64,000 nt of DNA from NCBI GenBank assembly GCA_951635545.1, contig OX620685.1, positions 620,001 through 684,000 on the forward strand, in the 5' to 3' direction. Source of the DNA: CAG-873 sp910578365. GTDB taxonomy: Bacteria > Bacteroidota > Bacteroidia > Bacteroidales > Muribaculaceae. The position numbers and the translations under genes were made by a program. Positions 19,472-29,077 of the stretch are shown piece after piece. The notes below the pieces were generated by a model, which was not told the DNA's origin, searched no databases, and was given only the letters and a program-made list of their open reading frames with translations. Within the stretch, counting starts at the first letter, position 1. Each line of letters begins with the position of its first letter.

Positions 19472-19492
19472 ATACTTAACATTCAAATATTA

Positions 19493-20602
19493 AGTAAGTC
19501 GTAAAAATTAATTTATACTAAGCCGCATGGGCAAAATTGATATTGAGTTCAGATCCAAGCGCAGCCAACGCACGGTTAGTTGCATAGAGCAGGGATTCTG
19601 TGGAGCAATAATCCGCAGGTCTGAGCCATTTGCCCTTGAGGATTCTCCAGAGCGTCTCGGCGATATTCAAATGTGGACTGTACGGTGGAAGGAAAAAGAG
19701 ATACAACCCACGTTTCTCCCATATTGGACGGAGTTCCCGCATGAGTTTGCATCTGTGGACGCTTGCATTGTCAAGGACAACAAAAGTGTTTTTACGGATA
19801 CGGAGAGAAAATCGGTCAAGAAAGTCGGCAACCTTGTCAGCGGTCATATTCTCAGTTGTGGAGAATCCTTCATATCGATTGTTGCGGTCTATCATGCCGA
19901 AAATATTGAGTCTCAGACCTCTTTCAGATGGGATATAGACATCTTCACCTCGGAACTGCCATCCGTATGGCACATATCCCTCGGTGCAGATGTGGCTTTC
20001 ATCTCCATAATAAATGTCGATGAGACAATCTTTTTCCTGTTGTACGAGTTCTTGCAGCTTCTCGGTCTTATACGCATAGAGCTGCGGCGAGGGTTTCCCC
20101 TTTGGACGTTTTCTTATGCGTCTATATCCCGCGCCAAGGCGGATAAAAAAGCCCTGAAGGTACTCTCGGAGGCTTCTTTCCCTGAAGCCTGCTGCCATGC
20201 CTCTTTCGCTTTCTTCACGCTCTGCCTGTCGTTCTCTATGGCTTTGCGTACCGACTCTTCGTCCGAGCAGTCCATTATTGGCTTCCGACCCCGTCCTGGA
20301 CGTGTTTCCAGTCCTTTGATTCCTTCGGCCTCGAAGCGTTTCACCCAGGAATTGACTGATATATGGGTCATATCGGTCTGTTCTCCAACCTGTTCCGAAG
20401 TCAGGCCGGTGGATTTCAGAAGCACTGCGCGACAGCGCATACGGTATGCGTGGCTCTTGCCTTGGCGAAAGCCTCCCTCTAATTGCAGACGTTGTTGGTC
20501 TGTCAGTTGTATAACTTTGATTTTTGCGATAGCGTTGTGTCTTTATGTGTTTACACAAAGATACGCAAAAAAATTGATATAAACTAATTTTCAACATCTA
20601 CT
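19493..20602 (-). mobile_element. IS630-family insertion sequence, copy 2
   Basis: An 1110-bp element flanked by TA at 19491-19492 and 20603-20604. Ends: AGTAAGTCGTAAAAATTAA inward from the left, and AGTAGATGTTGAAAATTAG inward from the right on the other strand. It looks identical in sequence to 35237-36346 at every position I compared. It lies in the short gap between the caspase-like gene stop and the next native start. Confidence 0.92.
19518..20440 (-). CDS. IS630-family transposase, orfA/orfB with predicted -1 frameshift
   Basis: OrfA ends at 20114 (DIDA-stop) and carries the HTH (GLTSEQVGEQTDMTHISVNSWV). OrfB ends at 19518 and carries the DDE core: YYGDESHICTEGYVPYG, VVLDNASVHRC, LPPYSPHLNIAETLWR. 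The slippery heptamer TTTTTTA is at 20144-20150. The first ATG is 20440, but similarity to copy 1 extends about 30 residues further upstream (VIQLTDQQRLQLEGGFRQGK) with no ATG, so the real start is probably a rare codon near 20536. Joined, the protein is about 340 aa. Confidence 0.85.
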
Positions 20603-20609
20603 TAGACAT

Positions 20610-23111
20610 TTATTTTATAGCAACTTTAGCACTATCTACAACATAATCGGAAACACGTATATCAACTGAATACAATCCTGGAACTATGTCGGCAGCACTA
20701 ATGGTAGTACAATCACATCCTACATCAACAAGACCTTGTGCCACTCTTTCTCCTGTTATCAAATCCGTAATAACAATCCCAACAGTTTCTTCAGCACTTC
20801 TATCTAATTCAACTTTTACACACTCGCCTCCAATCATACTTTCCTTATTGACTATATTGTACTGCGACAGTTGAATAATTCCGGAAGTATCTGCATAATT
20901 AGCAGATGCATACAAACGTGTTCCACCGCACACATCCAATTTATGTACATCTATGGTATAACCACTCCGCTGAACAATATCAACGCACCGAGGTGCAGCA
21001 TTCGGTTTCGCACTCAGTTCAACCTTAAGAAGTTCCGAACCATACCCTTGAATAGGAATACCTGAAATATAATCTTTTGCAGATGTGAATGGGAAATTAG
21101 CATATCCATTACGCAAGGTTACTTTTGCACAACTCGTAGTTCCTCCGAATGTTCTCCACTTATTATAAAGCTCCTGTGGCATTTGCACTATCAAGCCATA
21201 ATCATTCAAAAAATCAAGAGCTTCGAATCCTTCTGAGTACAGAGTAATAGCATAGTTCGTTGAAGTAGACTTTGGATTTCCTATTTGTAAGGTCGACATC
21301 ATCGATGGATAATTTGCGAAAATAACATTTTTTATAGCTGCATGAGAATCTAATGTTACCGTTGAATATACATCTCGAGTTTTAACTGATATATCATCAG
21401 ATAAATCAGTTTGCACAATTTCTGCATAAAATAGAATATTATTAAATTTAACAGCTCCATTCTCGAACGCATTCTTCAATGCATCTGGAATATTCCACTC
21501 AATACAGAAAACTTGACTATTAAATGGATCAATCATGTGTATATCCACACTCCCAACGCATCCACCCAACGGATAGTTTTTGTATTCCATATTTCCATCA
21601 AAAAACTCCCAACGAACGTCTGTACCTGCTAATGCCCATCTAACATCTAACCGATAATTATCTTCATTAGGTACTCTTCCTACATTATTAACCCTTACGT
21701 TAACATACGCTCTATCCAAATCTGATAAATTCAACTGTTGATGGCTTTCAATTCCATCATCGCTATTCCTAAGCCATATATCAGGACTGTCCCACGAACA
21801 TAAATAATTGTTATTCGATAATATATAATTATCTGAGTTCGCGTCACGTAATTTCAAATCAATCACAGGAGGGATATAATTAAATCCCAAATATTGCCCA
21901 ATCTCAACTGGGTCAGAACTATATTTCGGATGTTTATCCAACTTGTCAACAAGCGAAGCATATCTAAACGCTTCTTCCATTGATACTATACCATCTCCAT
22001 TAAAGTCAGAAACAACATTATTACCAGATATATCCATCCCGCACATAGCTGTAGACCAAGCTAAAACGAACTCATCATATTGTCCACTGTTGCTCGCGTA
22101 GGAAACATCATTTTCTTCACATGCAGCAGCGACCACGCATCCAATACTACTTAAAGGCTCAACAAAACCACCAGAATAGCATTGCCCGAATACCGCACTT
22201 ACAGCAACATCTTTATTCCGAAATGGTCTTATCATTTCCCTCAAATCAGAAACAAACAGCTCTTCTTCATTCCATAAACAAATATATGATTCTGTTTGGC
22301 TTGTCTTAATATTCAATCCCTGATTACCATGATCAATTACATAAATAAACAGATGGTCATCTTTCGTCAATCTATCTGTTAATTCATCAAAGATCATAGC
22401 AATTTCCATATTTGTGGCGGCAAATCGAGTATCATCCTCCCCGTCAAAATCCAAATCTAACGAAGAAGAACAATAGCGTGGATGAGATATCGATAATGAT
22501 AAATTCATATCAAGATTCGGATTTGTTCCGTCCGAAATTGCAACATACACATTTTCTTTTTCAAGACCATACCGTTTTGTTAGTATTCTATAAATTAACG
22601 AACAATCATTCCAATATCTAAAATTATTATTTTTCTTATTCACTCCACCACTTATTATAATCGCATAATTTTTCCCTGGACGATTTGCATTAAAATCATA
22701 TTTGGCCGGTATAGGATCAATATCCACACAATCACTAATAATGCCATTAGAGGCGCGAGTACTTACGTTTATACGGTATTCTTCCAAATCTATATCTGGC
22801 AAAAAACTTAATTCCTGCAAAGATACAGAATTAGTCGAAATTGTTCCTTGATTTTTTAGCACCTTGGCAATGTAGCACTTATGGCCTCAGTTTGCCCGAG
22901 GGTCTGCGTCAACGAAAAACTTCCAGTACAGTTCTTCGTCTTCATAGTTTTTACATAGATAGACATTTACCTCTTTTTCGGGTATAGACGCTGTAATCAT
23001 ATCACACGCGCTTTCTACAGATACTTCCTCCGCATACGCAGAGAAAGAACCCAAGGCCGCAATAAGGATAATCCCTATTACAGCAAAAAGTTTAATTAAA
23101 TAGTCCTTCAT
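20610..23111 (-). pseudogene. Secreted caspase-like (clan CD, C13-type) cysteine peptidase, broken by an in-frame TGA
   Basis: Full length would be 833 codons. Residues 1-27 are a signal peptide (MKDYLIKLFAVIGIILIAALG). A short N-terminal domain ends in FFVDADPRAN, then TGA at 22887-22889, then GHKCYIAKVLKNQG in the same frame. A Trp codon there (TGG) would match the NW-x-H pattern seen in related propeptides. The catalytic domain has His in FIYVIDHGNQG and Cys in VFGQCYSGGF. A Ca-binding loop DFNGDGIVSMEEAF follows. A beta-rich C-terminal half ends in GLYSVDIRVSDYVV, a T9SS-like tail. Codon use is markedly AT-rich against neighbours, suggesting transfer. A downstream restart at GTG 22862 would lack a signal peptide. 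Peptide substrate unknown. Confidence 0.75.
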
Positions 23112-23633
23112 GGATTTTAGGGTTTTAGTTAACGACTATTTGATTGCCATTTTTCATATCTCGGATAATAGACATAAAATAGAATTAAAGCAAAGTTGGT
23201 TTATATTACAAAAAGCTTTTTATACTACTTTTTGCAAATATACAACATGGAGAAACAAAAACCTACACAATATAGTTAATATCTGTTAATCAAAAGAAAT
23301 ATTTTATATCAACAATAAAATATCTACCACAATGATTACATAACAACCATTTCAGCAGACACTGCGTATCTATAACAGACAGATAAAAATTGTACGTAAT
23401 CAACCATCTATATGAATTCGCCAGGCCCGCAAACTATGTTCGCAACAGCAGGGCCGCAAACTGCTGTACAAATACATAGAGAACGCCCGCGCCGACAAAA
23501 TGCTCATACATCAAAACTACATCGACGCCATTCAGCTCGACAAGTAAACGCTTCGCTTAAAGACAGCATCTGAATACACCTTATCCAATTCTAACGCTCG
23601 AAGAGTTTTCGATATAATTTTATATATAACACA
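23112..23633. other. AT-rich intergenic region with one small gene remnant
   Basis: About 520 bp between the peptidase start and the yidC terminator. The right-hand part of the AT-rich tract (23112-23400) shows no gene. 23416-23547 holds a coding remnant of host-like composition. No tRNA or repeat was seen. Confidence 0.5.
23416..23547 (+). pseudogene. C-terminal gene remnant of unknown family
   Basis: A 43-codon frame open from 23416 to TAA 23545-23547. It reads RKLLYKYIENARADKMLIHQ through DAIQLDK and has no start codon. The GC-rich codon use (gcc cgc gcc gac) matches the chromosome, not the AT-rich flanks. It looks like the tail of a displaced gene left beside the imported peptidase block. 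Confidence 0.4.
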
Positions 23634-23664
23634 GCGCGCAGAGAATCTGATGTTCTCTGCGCGC
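23634..23664 (-). terminator. Hairpin terminator after yidC
   Basis: GCGCGCAGAGAA (23634-23645) pairs perfectly with TTCTCTGCGCGC (23653-23664) around a 7-nt loop, 74 bp beyond the yidC stop. Confidence 0.65.
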
Positions 23665-23738
23665 TTAACGTTTGATTTTAGGGGTTTAGCACGTGGGTAT
23701 CAAGCACCGGGCATGTGCCGTATCAAGTGCTTGAATAC

Positions 23739-25817
23739 TTACTTGCGTTTGCCTTTCTGCTGCTGTGCACGCAGGGCGGCCTGTTGCTGGCGCTGGGCCT
23801 CTTCGAGGCGGGCCATGAAACCGGATTTCTTTTTGGGTTTCTTGGCGTTGGCCATCAGTTCGGCACGCACCTTCTTTTCATCGATAAACTTGCGGGCCGC
23901 CCAGGTCTGTATGATGGTGATGAGCAGCGACAAGAAGTAGTAGTAGCTCAGACCCGACGCGTAGTCGTTGAATAAGAACAGGAACATCACCGGCATCATA
24001 TACATCATCCACTTCATGCCGGGCATGCTGTTGCCGCCTGGCTGATTGGCCATGTTGATTTTAGTGTAGATTATGTTCACCACTGTCATAAGCAGACAGA
24101 ACAGGCTCACGTGGTTGCCGTAGAAGGGTATGCTGAACGGCAGAGTGAATATCGAGTCGGGGGCCGACAGGTCCTTGGCCCAGAGGAATGACTGGCCGCG
24201 CAGTTCGATAGCCGAGGGGAAGAAGCTGAACATGGCTATCAGCACAGGCAACTGCAGAAGCATGGGCAGACAGCCCGAGAACGGACTTGCCCCTACCCTG
24301 CTGTACAAGGCCATGGTGGCCTGCTGACGCTGCATGGCGTTTTCATTGCCCGGGTACTTGTCGTTGATTTCCTTTATTTCCGGAGCCAGCACACGCATCT
24401 TGGCCTGCGACTTGTAGCTCTTGTAGGTGAAGGGAAAGAGAATTATCTTGATAAAGATAGTCAGCAGCAGTATGATTATGCCGTAGTTGCTGACAAACGA
24501 GCCCAGGAAGCTGAATACAGGTATGATTATCAACTGGTTGACCCAGCGGAAGATACCCCATCCCAGAGGCACGAGGCGGTTGAGGTCGAGGTCTTCGTCG
24601 GCACCTATCACGTTGTCAAGGTCGGAAAGCATGGGATAGTCGTTGGGACCGAAGAAGAAGTCGAACGATACAGCGGTGCCGTCCTGTACGCCATAGGGCA
24701 GTGTGGCCTCCATGTCCATCTGCTTGAGATAGTCGGGGTCATCTTTCAGTACAACCGACTTGAGGTCAGCCGACGAGAAGGCGGCCTTGGGTATGATTAC
24801 CGAGCTGAAGAACTGGTTTTTAAATGCCACCCATTTTATGGCGGCGCTGAGATTTTCAGATTCGTCTTCGTTGGCCGACAGGTCTTCGGGGCTGTCGCCT
24901 TTCACCTTATAATATATGGCCGAGTTGCGTTCCTCGAAGGTCCGTCCCTGCTCGTTGCGCACCATTTTCTGGCTCCAGCCGAAGTTCATCTGTGTGGTAC
25001 CCTGGGGCAGTACGGCGCCGATGCCCTGCTGCACCACGTCCATCTTCACCAGATACTGGCCCGGCACGAGAGTGTAGCGCAGGCCCCACCATACGTTGTT
25101 GCCAAGGTCGAGGCGCATCAGCACTGTGGTGTCGCTTTCCTGCACGGGCACAAAGTTGAATTCCGAGGTGTTAAGTATCTGGTCAGCGGTACGCATGGCA
25201 AAGTTGTAACTGCCGGTGGAGGGGTTGAACAGTTCCACATCGTGCGGTTCCTCGCCGTTTTCGGTGCGGTATTTTTTCAATGTCACGGAGCTGACCGCAC
25301 CGCCGCGTGTAGAGAAATTCACGGTCAGGAGGTCGTTGGCCAGAGTCACTGTAGAGTCGGCGCCGCCCAGATAACGGGCAAAACTCTTGTACTTCATTGC
25401 AGCGTCGATGCAGCCGCGCACGCTCCGCATGGCTTCGAGGCGCTGCTCAGGCAGCAGGTCGCCCGACAGAGTTGTCAGCAGATTCAGGTCGACATCGCCG
25501 CCGTTTGTCTTTACATGGCCTCTTACGCCGCTGCTGTCGGCCTCGACATAAAGCGGGCCCTGCGAATAGCAGTAGAGTCCGGGGCGGCCTGCTTCGGCGG
25601 TACCTGAGGCACGGGTCACCTTTTCAAGGGCCTGGAAGTCGGCTGCACTGAGGGTGTCGATCAGGGTCACATTCTGGGCATCGGCGGCCTTTGCGGCGGC
25701 CTGTTGCCCGGTGGGGCTGTCATTTTTCGTTGCGTTGGGGTCCGGCTGGTTGCAATACATAAAGCCGAACAGCACTGCGAAAATCAGCAGCATTCCTGTT
25801 AAGGTGTCTTTATTCAT
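23739..25817 (-). CDS. yidC: Membrane protein insertase YidC
   Basis: 692 aa. An N-terminal membrane anchor (TGMLLIFAVLFGFMYC) is followed by a large periplasmic beta-supersandwich domain (about 60-400). The conserved insertase core follows, from GIFRWVNQLIIIPVFSFL and NYGIIILLLTIFIKIILFP through the cytoplasmic hairpin SQAKMRVLAPEIKEI, GCLPMLLQLPVLIAMF, and the final helices. The tail is Lys/Gln-rich (QQQAALRAQQQKGKRK), typical of ribosome-contacting ends. It inserts membrane proteins with or without SecYEG. The ATG overlaps the pyrG stop by 4 bp. Confidence 0.97.
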   Translation of the reverse strand: MNKDTLTGMLLIFAVLFGFMYCNQPDPNATKNDSPTGQQAAAKAADAQNVTLIDTLSAADFQALEKVTRASGTAEAGRPGLYCYSQGPLYVEADSSGVRGHVKTNGGDVDLNLLTTLSGDLLPEQRLEAMRSVRGCIDAAMKYKSFARYLGGADSTVTLANDLLTVNFSTRGGAVSSVTLKKYRTENGEEPHDVELFNPSTGSYNFAMRTADQILNTSEFNFVPVQESDTTVLMRLDLGNNVWWGLRYTLVPGQYLVKMDVVQQGIGAVLPQGTTQMNFGWSQKMVRNEQGRTFEERNSAIYYKVKGDSPEDLSANEDESENLSAAIKWVAFKNQFFSSVIIPKAAFSSADLKSVVLKDDPDYLKQMDMEATLPYGVQDGTAVSFDFFFGPNDYPMLSDLDNVIGADEDLDLNRLVPLGWGIFRWVNQLIIIPVFSFLGSFVSNYGIIILLLTIFIKIILFPFTYKSYKSQAKMRVLAPEIKEINDKYPGNENAMQRQQATMALYSRVGASPFSGCLPMLLQLPVLIAMFSFFPSAIELRGQSFLWAKDLSAPDSIFTLPFSIPFYGNHVSLFCLLMTVVNIIYTKINMANQPGGNSMPGMKWMMYMMPVMFLFLFNDYASGLSYYYFLSLLITIIQTWAARKFIDEKKVRAELMANAKKPKKKSGFMARLEEAQRQQQAALRAQQQKGKRK

Positions 25818-27424
25818 TTTTCGTTACGATAATTTATGGCTGCTTGGATAAAGCTCTTGAATATGGGGTTGGGTGATAGTACTGTCGAGGAGTACTCGGG
25901 GTGGTACTGGGTGCCGATAAACCAGCGCTTCGACGGCATCTCCACCACCTCCACCAGACCGGTGTCGGGGTTTAGGCCCACACACTCCATACCTGCCTGC
26001 TCAAAGGCATTGCGGTAGTCGGAGTTGAACTCAAAGCGGTGGCGGTGGCGTTCGCGCACCTGCTCGCTGCCATAGGCACGCGCGGCCATCGAGCCCGGAC
26101 GGAACACACAGTCGTACGCTCCCAGGCGCATGGTGCCTCCGAGGTTCGATATGCTTTTCTGCTCGTCCATCAGGTCGATTACCGGGTAGGCTGTCTTGGG
26201 GTCCATTTCGGTGGAATTGGCGTCGGCCATGCCCAGTACGTTGCGGGCAAACTCAATCACCATGCACTGCATGCCCAGACAAATGCCGAAGGTGGGCACG
26301 TTGTGCTCGCGGCACCAGCGCAGGGCTGTGAACTTGCCTTCGATACCTCGCTGGCCGAAACCCGGGGCTATGACCACACCGTCCATGCCCGAGAGTTTTT
26401 CGTCGACATCGGCCTCGGTCAGCTTTTCGGAGTGTATGTACACAAGGTTAAGTTTGCGGTCGGCGTATGTGGCGGCGTGCAGCAGGGCCTCGTTGATCGA
26501 TTTGTAGGCATCCTGCAGCTCCACATACTTGCCCACCAGACCAATGGTTACAGGCTCTGTGGCGGCATCGAGTTTTGCTATGAAATCGAGCCACGGGGCC
26601 ATGTGAGGCTCTCCCTGATATTTCACATCCATCAGACGCAGCACAATCTCGTCGAGCTTCTGGGCATGCATGGTCAGGGGAACCTTGTAGATTGAGTCAA
26701 CATCCTTGGAGTCGACCACAGCGTCGGCCGCCACGTTGCAGAACAGGGCAATTTTGCGGCGTACTTCGGCCGGAATATCGTGCTCGGTTCGCAGCACAAG
26801 CACATCGGGCTGTATACCCAACTGTTGCAGCTGCTTTACGGAGTGCTGTGTAGGCTTGGTCTTGATTTCCTTGGCGGCCGCTATATAGGGCACATAGGTC
26901 AGATGCACGCACAGGGCGCTGCGGCCAAGTTCCCAGCGCAACTGGCGCACGGCCTCAAGGAAAGGCAGCGACTCGATGTCACCTACCACACCGCCTATTT
27001 CGGTGATTATGAAGTCGAATTTGCCGGTATTGCCCAGGGCTTTTACGTTGCGCTTTATCTCATCGGTGATATGCGGCACAATCTGCACCGTCTTGCCCAG
27101 ATAATCGCCACGGCGCTCCTTGTCGATTACGCTCTGATAGATGCGTCCGGTGGTAACATTGTTGGCGCGTGTGGTCTGGATGTCGGTAAAGCGTTCGTAA
27201 TGTCCAAGGTCAAGGTCGGCCTCATGGCCGTCGACGGTCACGTAACATTCGCCATGCTCATAGGGGTTGAGCGTGCCGGGGTCTATGTTTATATATGGGT
27301 CGAATTTCTGTATAGTCACTCTGTAACCGCGGGCTTTAAGCAGGCAGGCCAGTGATGAAGAAATTATACCCTTTCCTAACGACGATACCACGCCGCCGGT
27401 GACGAATATGTACTTGGTTTCCAC
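25814..27424 (-). CDS. pyrG: CTP synthase
   Basis: 536 aa. It catalyses ATP- and glutamine-dependent amination of UTP to CTP. The N-terminal synthase domain starts KYIFVTGGVVSSLGKG with the P-loop, and has YINIDPGTLNPYEHGE and VHLTYVP. The C-terminal class-I glutamine amidotransferase has the nucleophile in FGICLGMQC and the His/Glu in GTQYHPEYSS. Length is normal. It overlaps yidC by 4 bp and a -7 box lies 20 bp upstream. Confidence 0.98.
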   Translation of the reverse strand: METKYIFVTGGVVSSLGKGIISSSLACLLKARGYRVTIQKFDPYINIDPGTLNPYEHGECYVTVDGHEADLDLGHYERFTDIQTTRANNVTTGRIYQSVIDKERRGDYLGKTVQIVPHITDEIKRNVKALGNTGKFDFIITEIGGVVGDIESLPFLEAVRQLRWELGRSALCVHLTYVPYIAAAKEIKTKPTQHSVKQLQQLGIQPDVLVLRTEHDIPAEVRRKIALFCNVAADAVVDSKDVDSIYKVPLTMHAQKLDEIVLRLMDVKYQGEPHMAPWLDFIAKLDAATEPVTIGLVGKYVELQDAYKSINEALLHAATYADRKLNLVYIHSEKLTEADVDEKLSGMDGVVIAPGFGQRGIEGKFTALRWCREHNVPTFGICLGMQCMVIEFARNVLGMADANSTEMDPKTAYPVIDLMDEQKSISNLGGTMRLGAYDCVFRPGSMAARAYGSEQVRERHRHRFEFNSDYRNAFEQAGMECVGLNPDTGLVEVVEMPSKRWFIGTQYHPEYSSTVLSPNPIFKSFIQAAINYRNEK

Positions 27425-27444
27425 TTAGATGATTTTTGAAATTG

Positions 27445-27452
27445 CAAAGATA
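27445..27452 (-). promoter_or_regulatory. -7 promoter box before pyrG-yidC
   Basis: TATCTTTG on the minus strand, 20 bp before the pyrG ATG. The nearest TTTG upstream is at 27478-27481, spacing 25, so the -33 match is weak. Confidence 0.5.
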
Positions 27453-27487
27453 CGAAAATTTATTCAAGCGTCCGCTACAAAGTGGAC

Positions 27488-28966
27488 TTAAAGCATAGTT
27501 TTTGGCTTTTTCTGCGCAGGATCGCAGCTAAGGCCCACTCCGAGCTTCTTGTATATTTTACGGTCGACTTCGCCCAGCATCACCGTGGAGTGTACCTGAC
27601 AGCCATGGAGTTGCGGCAACACTTCAAGCGCGCGGCGGCAGGCCTCGTCGTGGGTGCTGAGCACCGACAGCGCCACCAGCACCTCGTCGGTATGGAGGCG
27701 TTTGTTGCGGCTGCGGAGGTAGTTGATTTTGGTGTACTGTATCGGCTCTATCATGTGCTGAGGTATCAGCTTCACTGCATGGTCGATGCCGGCCAGGTGC
27801 TTTATGGCGTTGAGTATCAGCGCCGCGCTTGTACCCAACAGCTCGCTGGTTTCGCTGGTTATGATGGTGCCGTCGGCAAGCTCTATGGCGCTGCATGGCA
27901 CGCCACAGCGCTCGGCCCGCTCACGTGCCGGGGCTACACACTTGCGGTAGTTGACATCGATTTTTGCCTGCTTGAACAGCAGCGATATCTTGTTGACCTC
28001 GCTCTCGTTGCCGTCGCCCATGGCCATGGCGTTGAGGGCGGTGAAGTAGCGGCGTATGATTTCGTTCTTCGAAGCGTCGCAGCACACGTTGTCGTCGTCG
28101 ATACAGAAGCCTACCATATTCACACCCATGTCGGTGGGCGACTTGTAGGGATTCTGGCCGTAGATACCCTCGAACAGTGCGTTCAGCACCGGAAATATTT
28201 CAATGTCGCGATTATAGTTGATGGCAGTCGTGCCGTATGCCTCCAGGTGGAACGGGTCAATCATGTTCACATCGTTGAGGTCGGCGGTGGCAGCCTCGTA
28301 GGCTATGTTCACCGGGTGCTTCAGCGGCAGATTCCAAACCGGAAATGTTTCGAACTTGGCGTAGCCGGCTTCTATGCCCCGCTTGTTCTCGTTGTAGAGC
28401 TGGCTCAGGCACACTGCCATCTTGCCGCTGCCGGGGCCGGGGGCGGTGACAATCACCAGCGGACGGGTGGTTTCGACATAGTCGTTGCGTCCGAATCCGT
28501 CGTCGGAATCTATCAGGTCGACATTATTGGGATATCCTTCGATGGTGTAATGCACATAAGTTGTTACACCCATGCGCTGCAGTCGAGCCCGGAATGAATC
28601 GGCGCTCGACTGGCCGTTGTAATGCGTCACCACCACTGAGCTAACCAGGAAGCCACGCTTTTGGAATTCCTCGCGCAAGCGCAGCACATCCATATCATAG
28701 GTAATGCCCAGGTCGCCGCGCACCTTGTTTTTCTCAATGTCGCGGGCGCTGATTACTATCACAATCTCGGCGCTGTCGGCCAGTTGTGACAGCATTTTCA
28801 ACTTGCTGTCGGGTTTAAAACCAGGCAGAACTCTGCTGGCATGATAATCGTCGAAGAGTTTGCCACCAAGCTCCAGATAGAGCTTATTTCCGAACTGGGC
28901 TATACGCTCCTTGATGTGTTCGGACTGAATTTTCAGATACTTGTCGTTGTCAAAGCCGTATTTCAT
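27488..28966 (-). CDS. DUF1846 family protein
   Basis: 492 aa, full length for DUF1846. Recognisable family stretches are FDNDKYLKIQSEHIKERIAQ at the start, LELGGKLFDDYHASRVLPGF, the nucleotide-binding-like TAPGPGSGKMAVCLSQLY (about 170-187), FETFPVWNLPLKHPVN, and VLLNAIK-type helices near the end. The loop APGPGSGK resembles a P-loop, but the biochemical role of the family is not known to me. Cytoplasmic, single gene. A complete promoter ends 9 nt before its ATG. Confidence 0.88.
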   Translation of the reverse strand: MKYGFDNDKYLKIQSEHIKERIAQFGNKLYLELGGKLFDDYHASRVLPGFKPDSKLKMLSQLADSAEIVIVISARDIEKNKVRGDLGITYDMDVLRLREEFQKRGFLVSSVVVTHYNGQSSADSFRARLQRMGVTTYVHYTIEGYPNNVDLIDSDDGFGRNDYVETTRPLVIVTAPGPGSGKMAVCLSQLYNENKRGIEAGYAKFETFPVWNLPLKHPVNIAYEAATADLNDVNMIDPFHLEAYGTTAINYNRDIEIFPVLNALFEGIYGQNPYKSPTDMGVNMVGFCIDDDNVCCDASKNEIIRRYFTALNAMAMGDGNESEVNKISLLFKQAKIDVNYRKCVAPARERAERCGVPCSAIELADGTIITSETSELLGTSAALILNAIKHLAGIDHAVKLIPQHMIEPIQYTKINYLRSRNKRLHTDEVLVALSVLSTHDEACRRALEVLPQLHGCQVHSTVMLGEVDRKIYKKLGVGLSCDPAQKKPKTML

Positions 28967-28975
28967 AACGGGTTA

Positions 28976-29007
28976 CAAAATTACGCATTTTTTACGAAAC
29001 ACGCAAA
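28976..29007 (-). promoter_or_regulatory. Promoter of the DUF1846 gene, almost no leader
   Basis: TTTG (29004-29007), 20 bp, TAATTTTG (28976-28983), an exact consensus match on the minus strand. Only 9 nt separate the -7 box from the ATG at 28966, so the leader would be at most a few bases. Confidence 0.7.
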
Positions 29008-29050
29008 TTTTTTTGTAACCCTCAAGTAGCGGACGGCGGAATGCTGTCAT

Positions 29051-29076
29051 CCCCCCCCACCCGATGAAGGAGGGGG
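29051..29076 (-). terminator. Possible terminator after the FKBP gene
   Basis: A run of eight C and a run of six G separated by about 12 bp can form a GC stem just past the FKBP stop. No U-tract; low certainty. Confidence 0.3.
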
Positions 29077-29077
29077 G

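Noticed and set aside
22887..22889. TGA as a recoded selenocysteine or Trp codon in the peptidase
   Set aside because: No SECIS-like hairpin was noticed after it, other genes here use TGA as stop (tsaE), and the position fits a Trp lost by point mutation.
29051..29076. G-quadruplex at the C8/G6 runs
   Set aside because: Only one long run per strand is present; four G-tracts close together are not.
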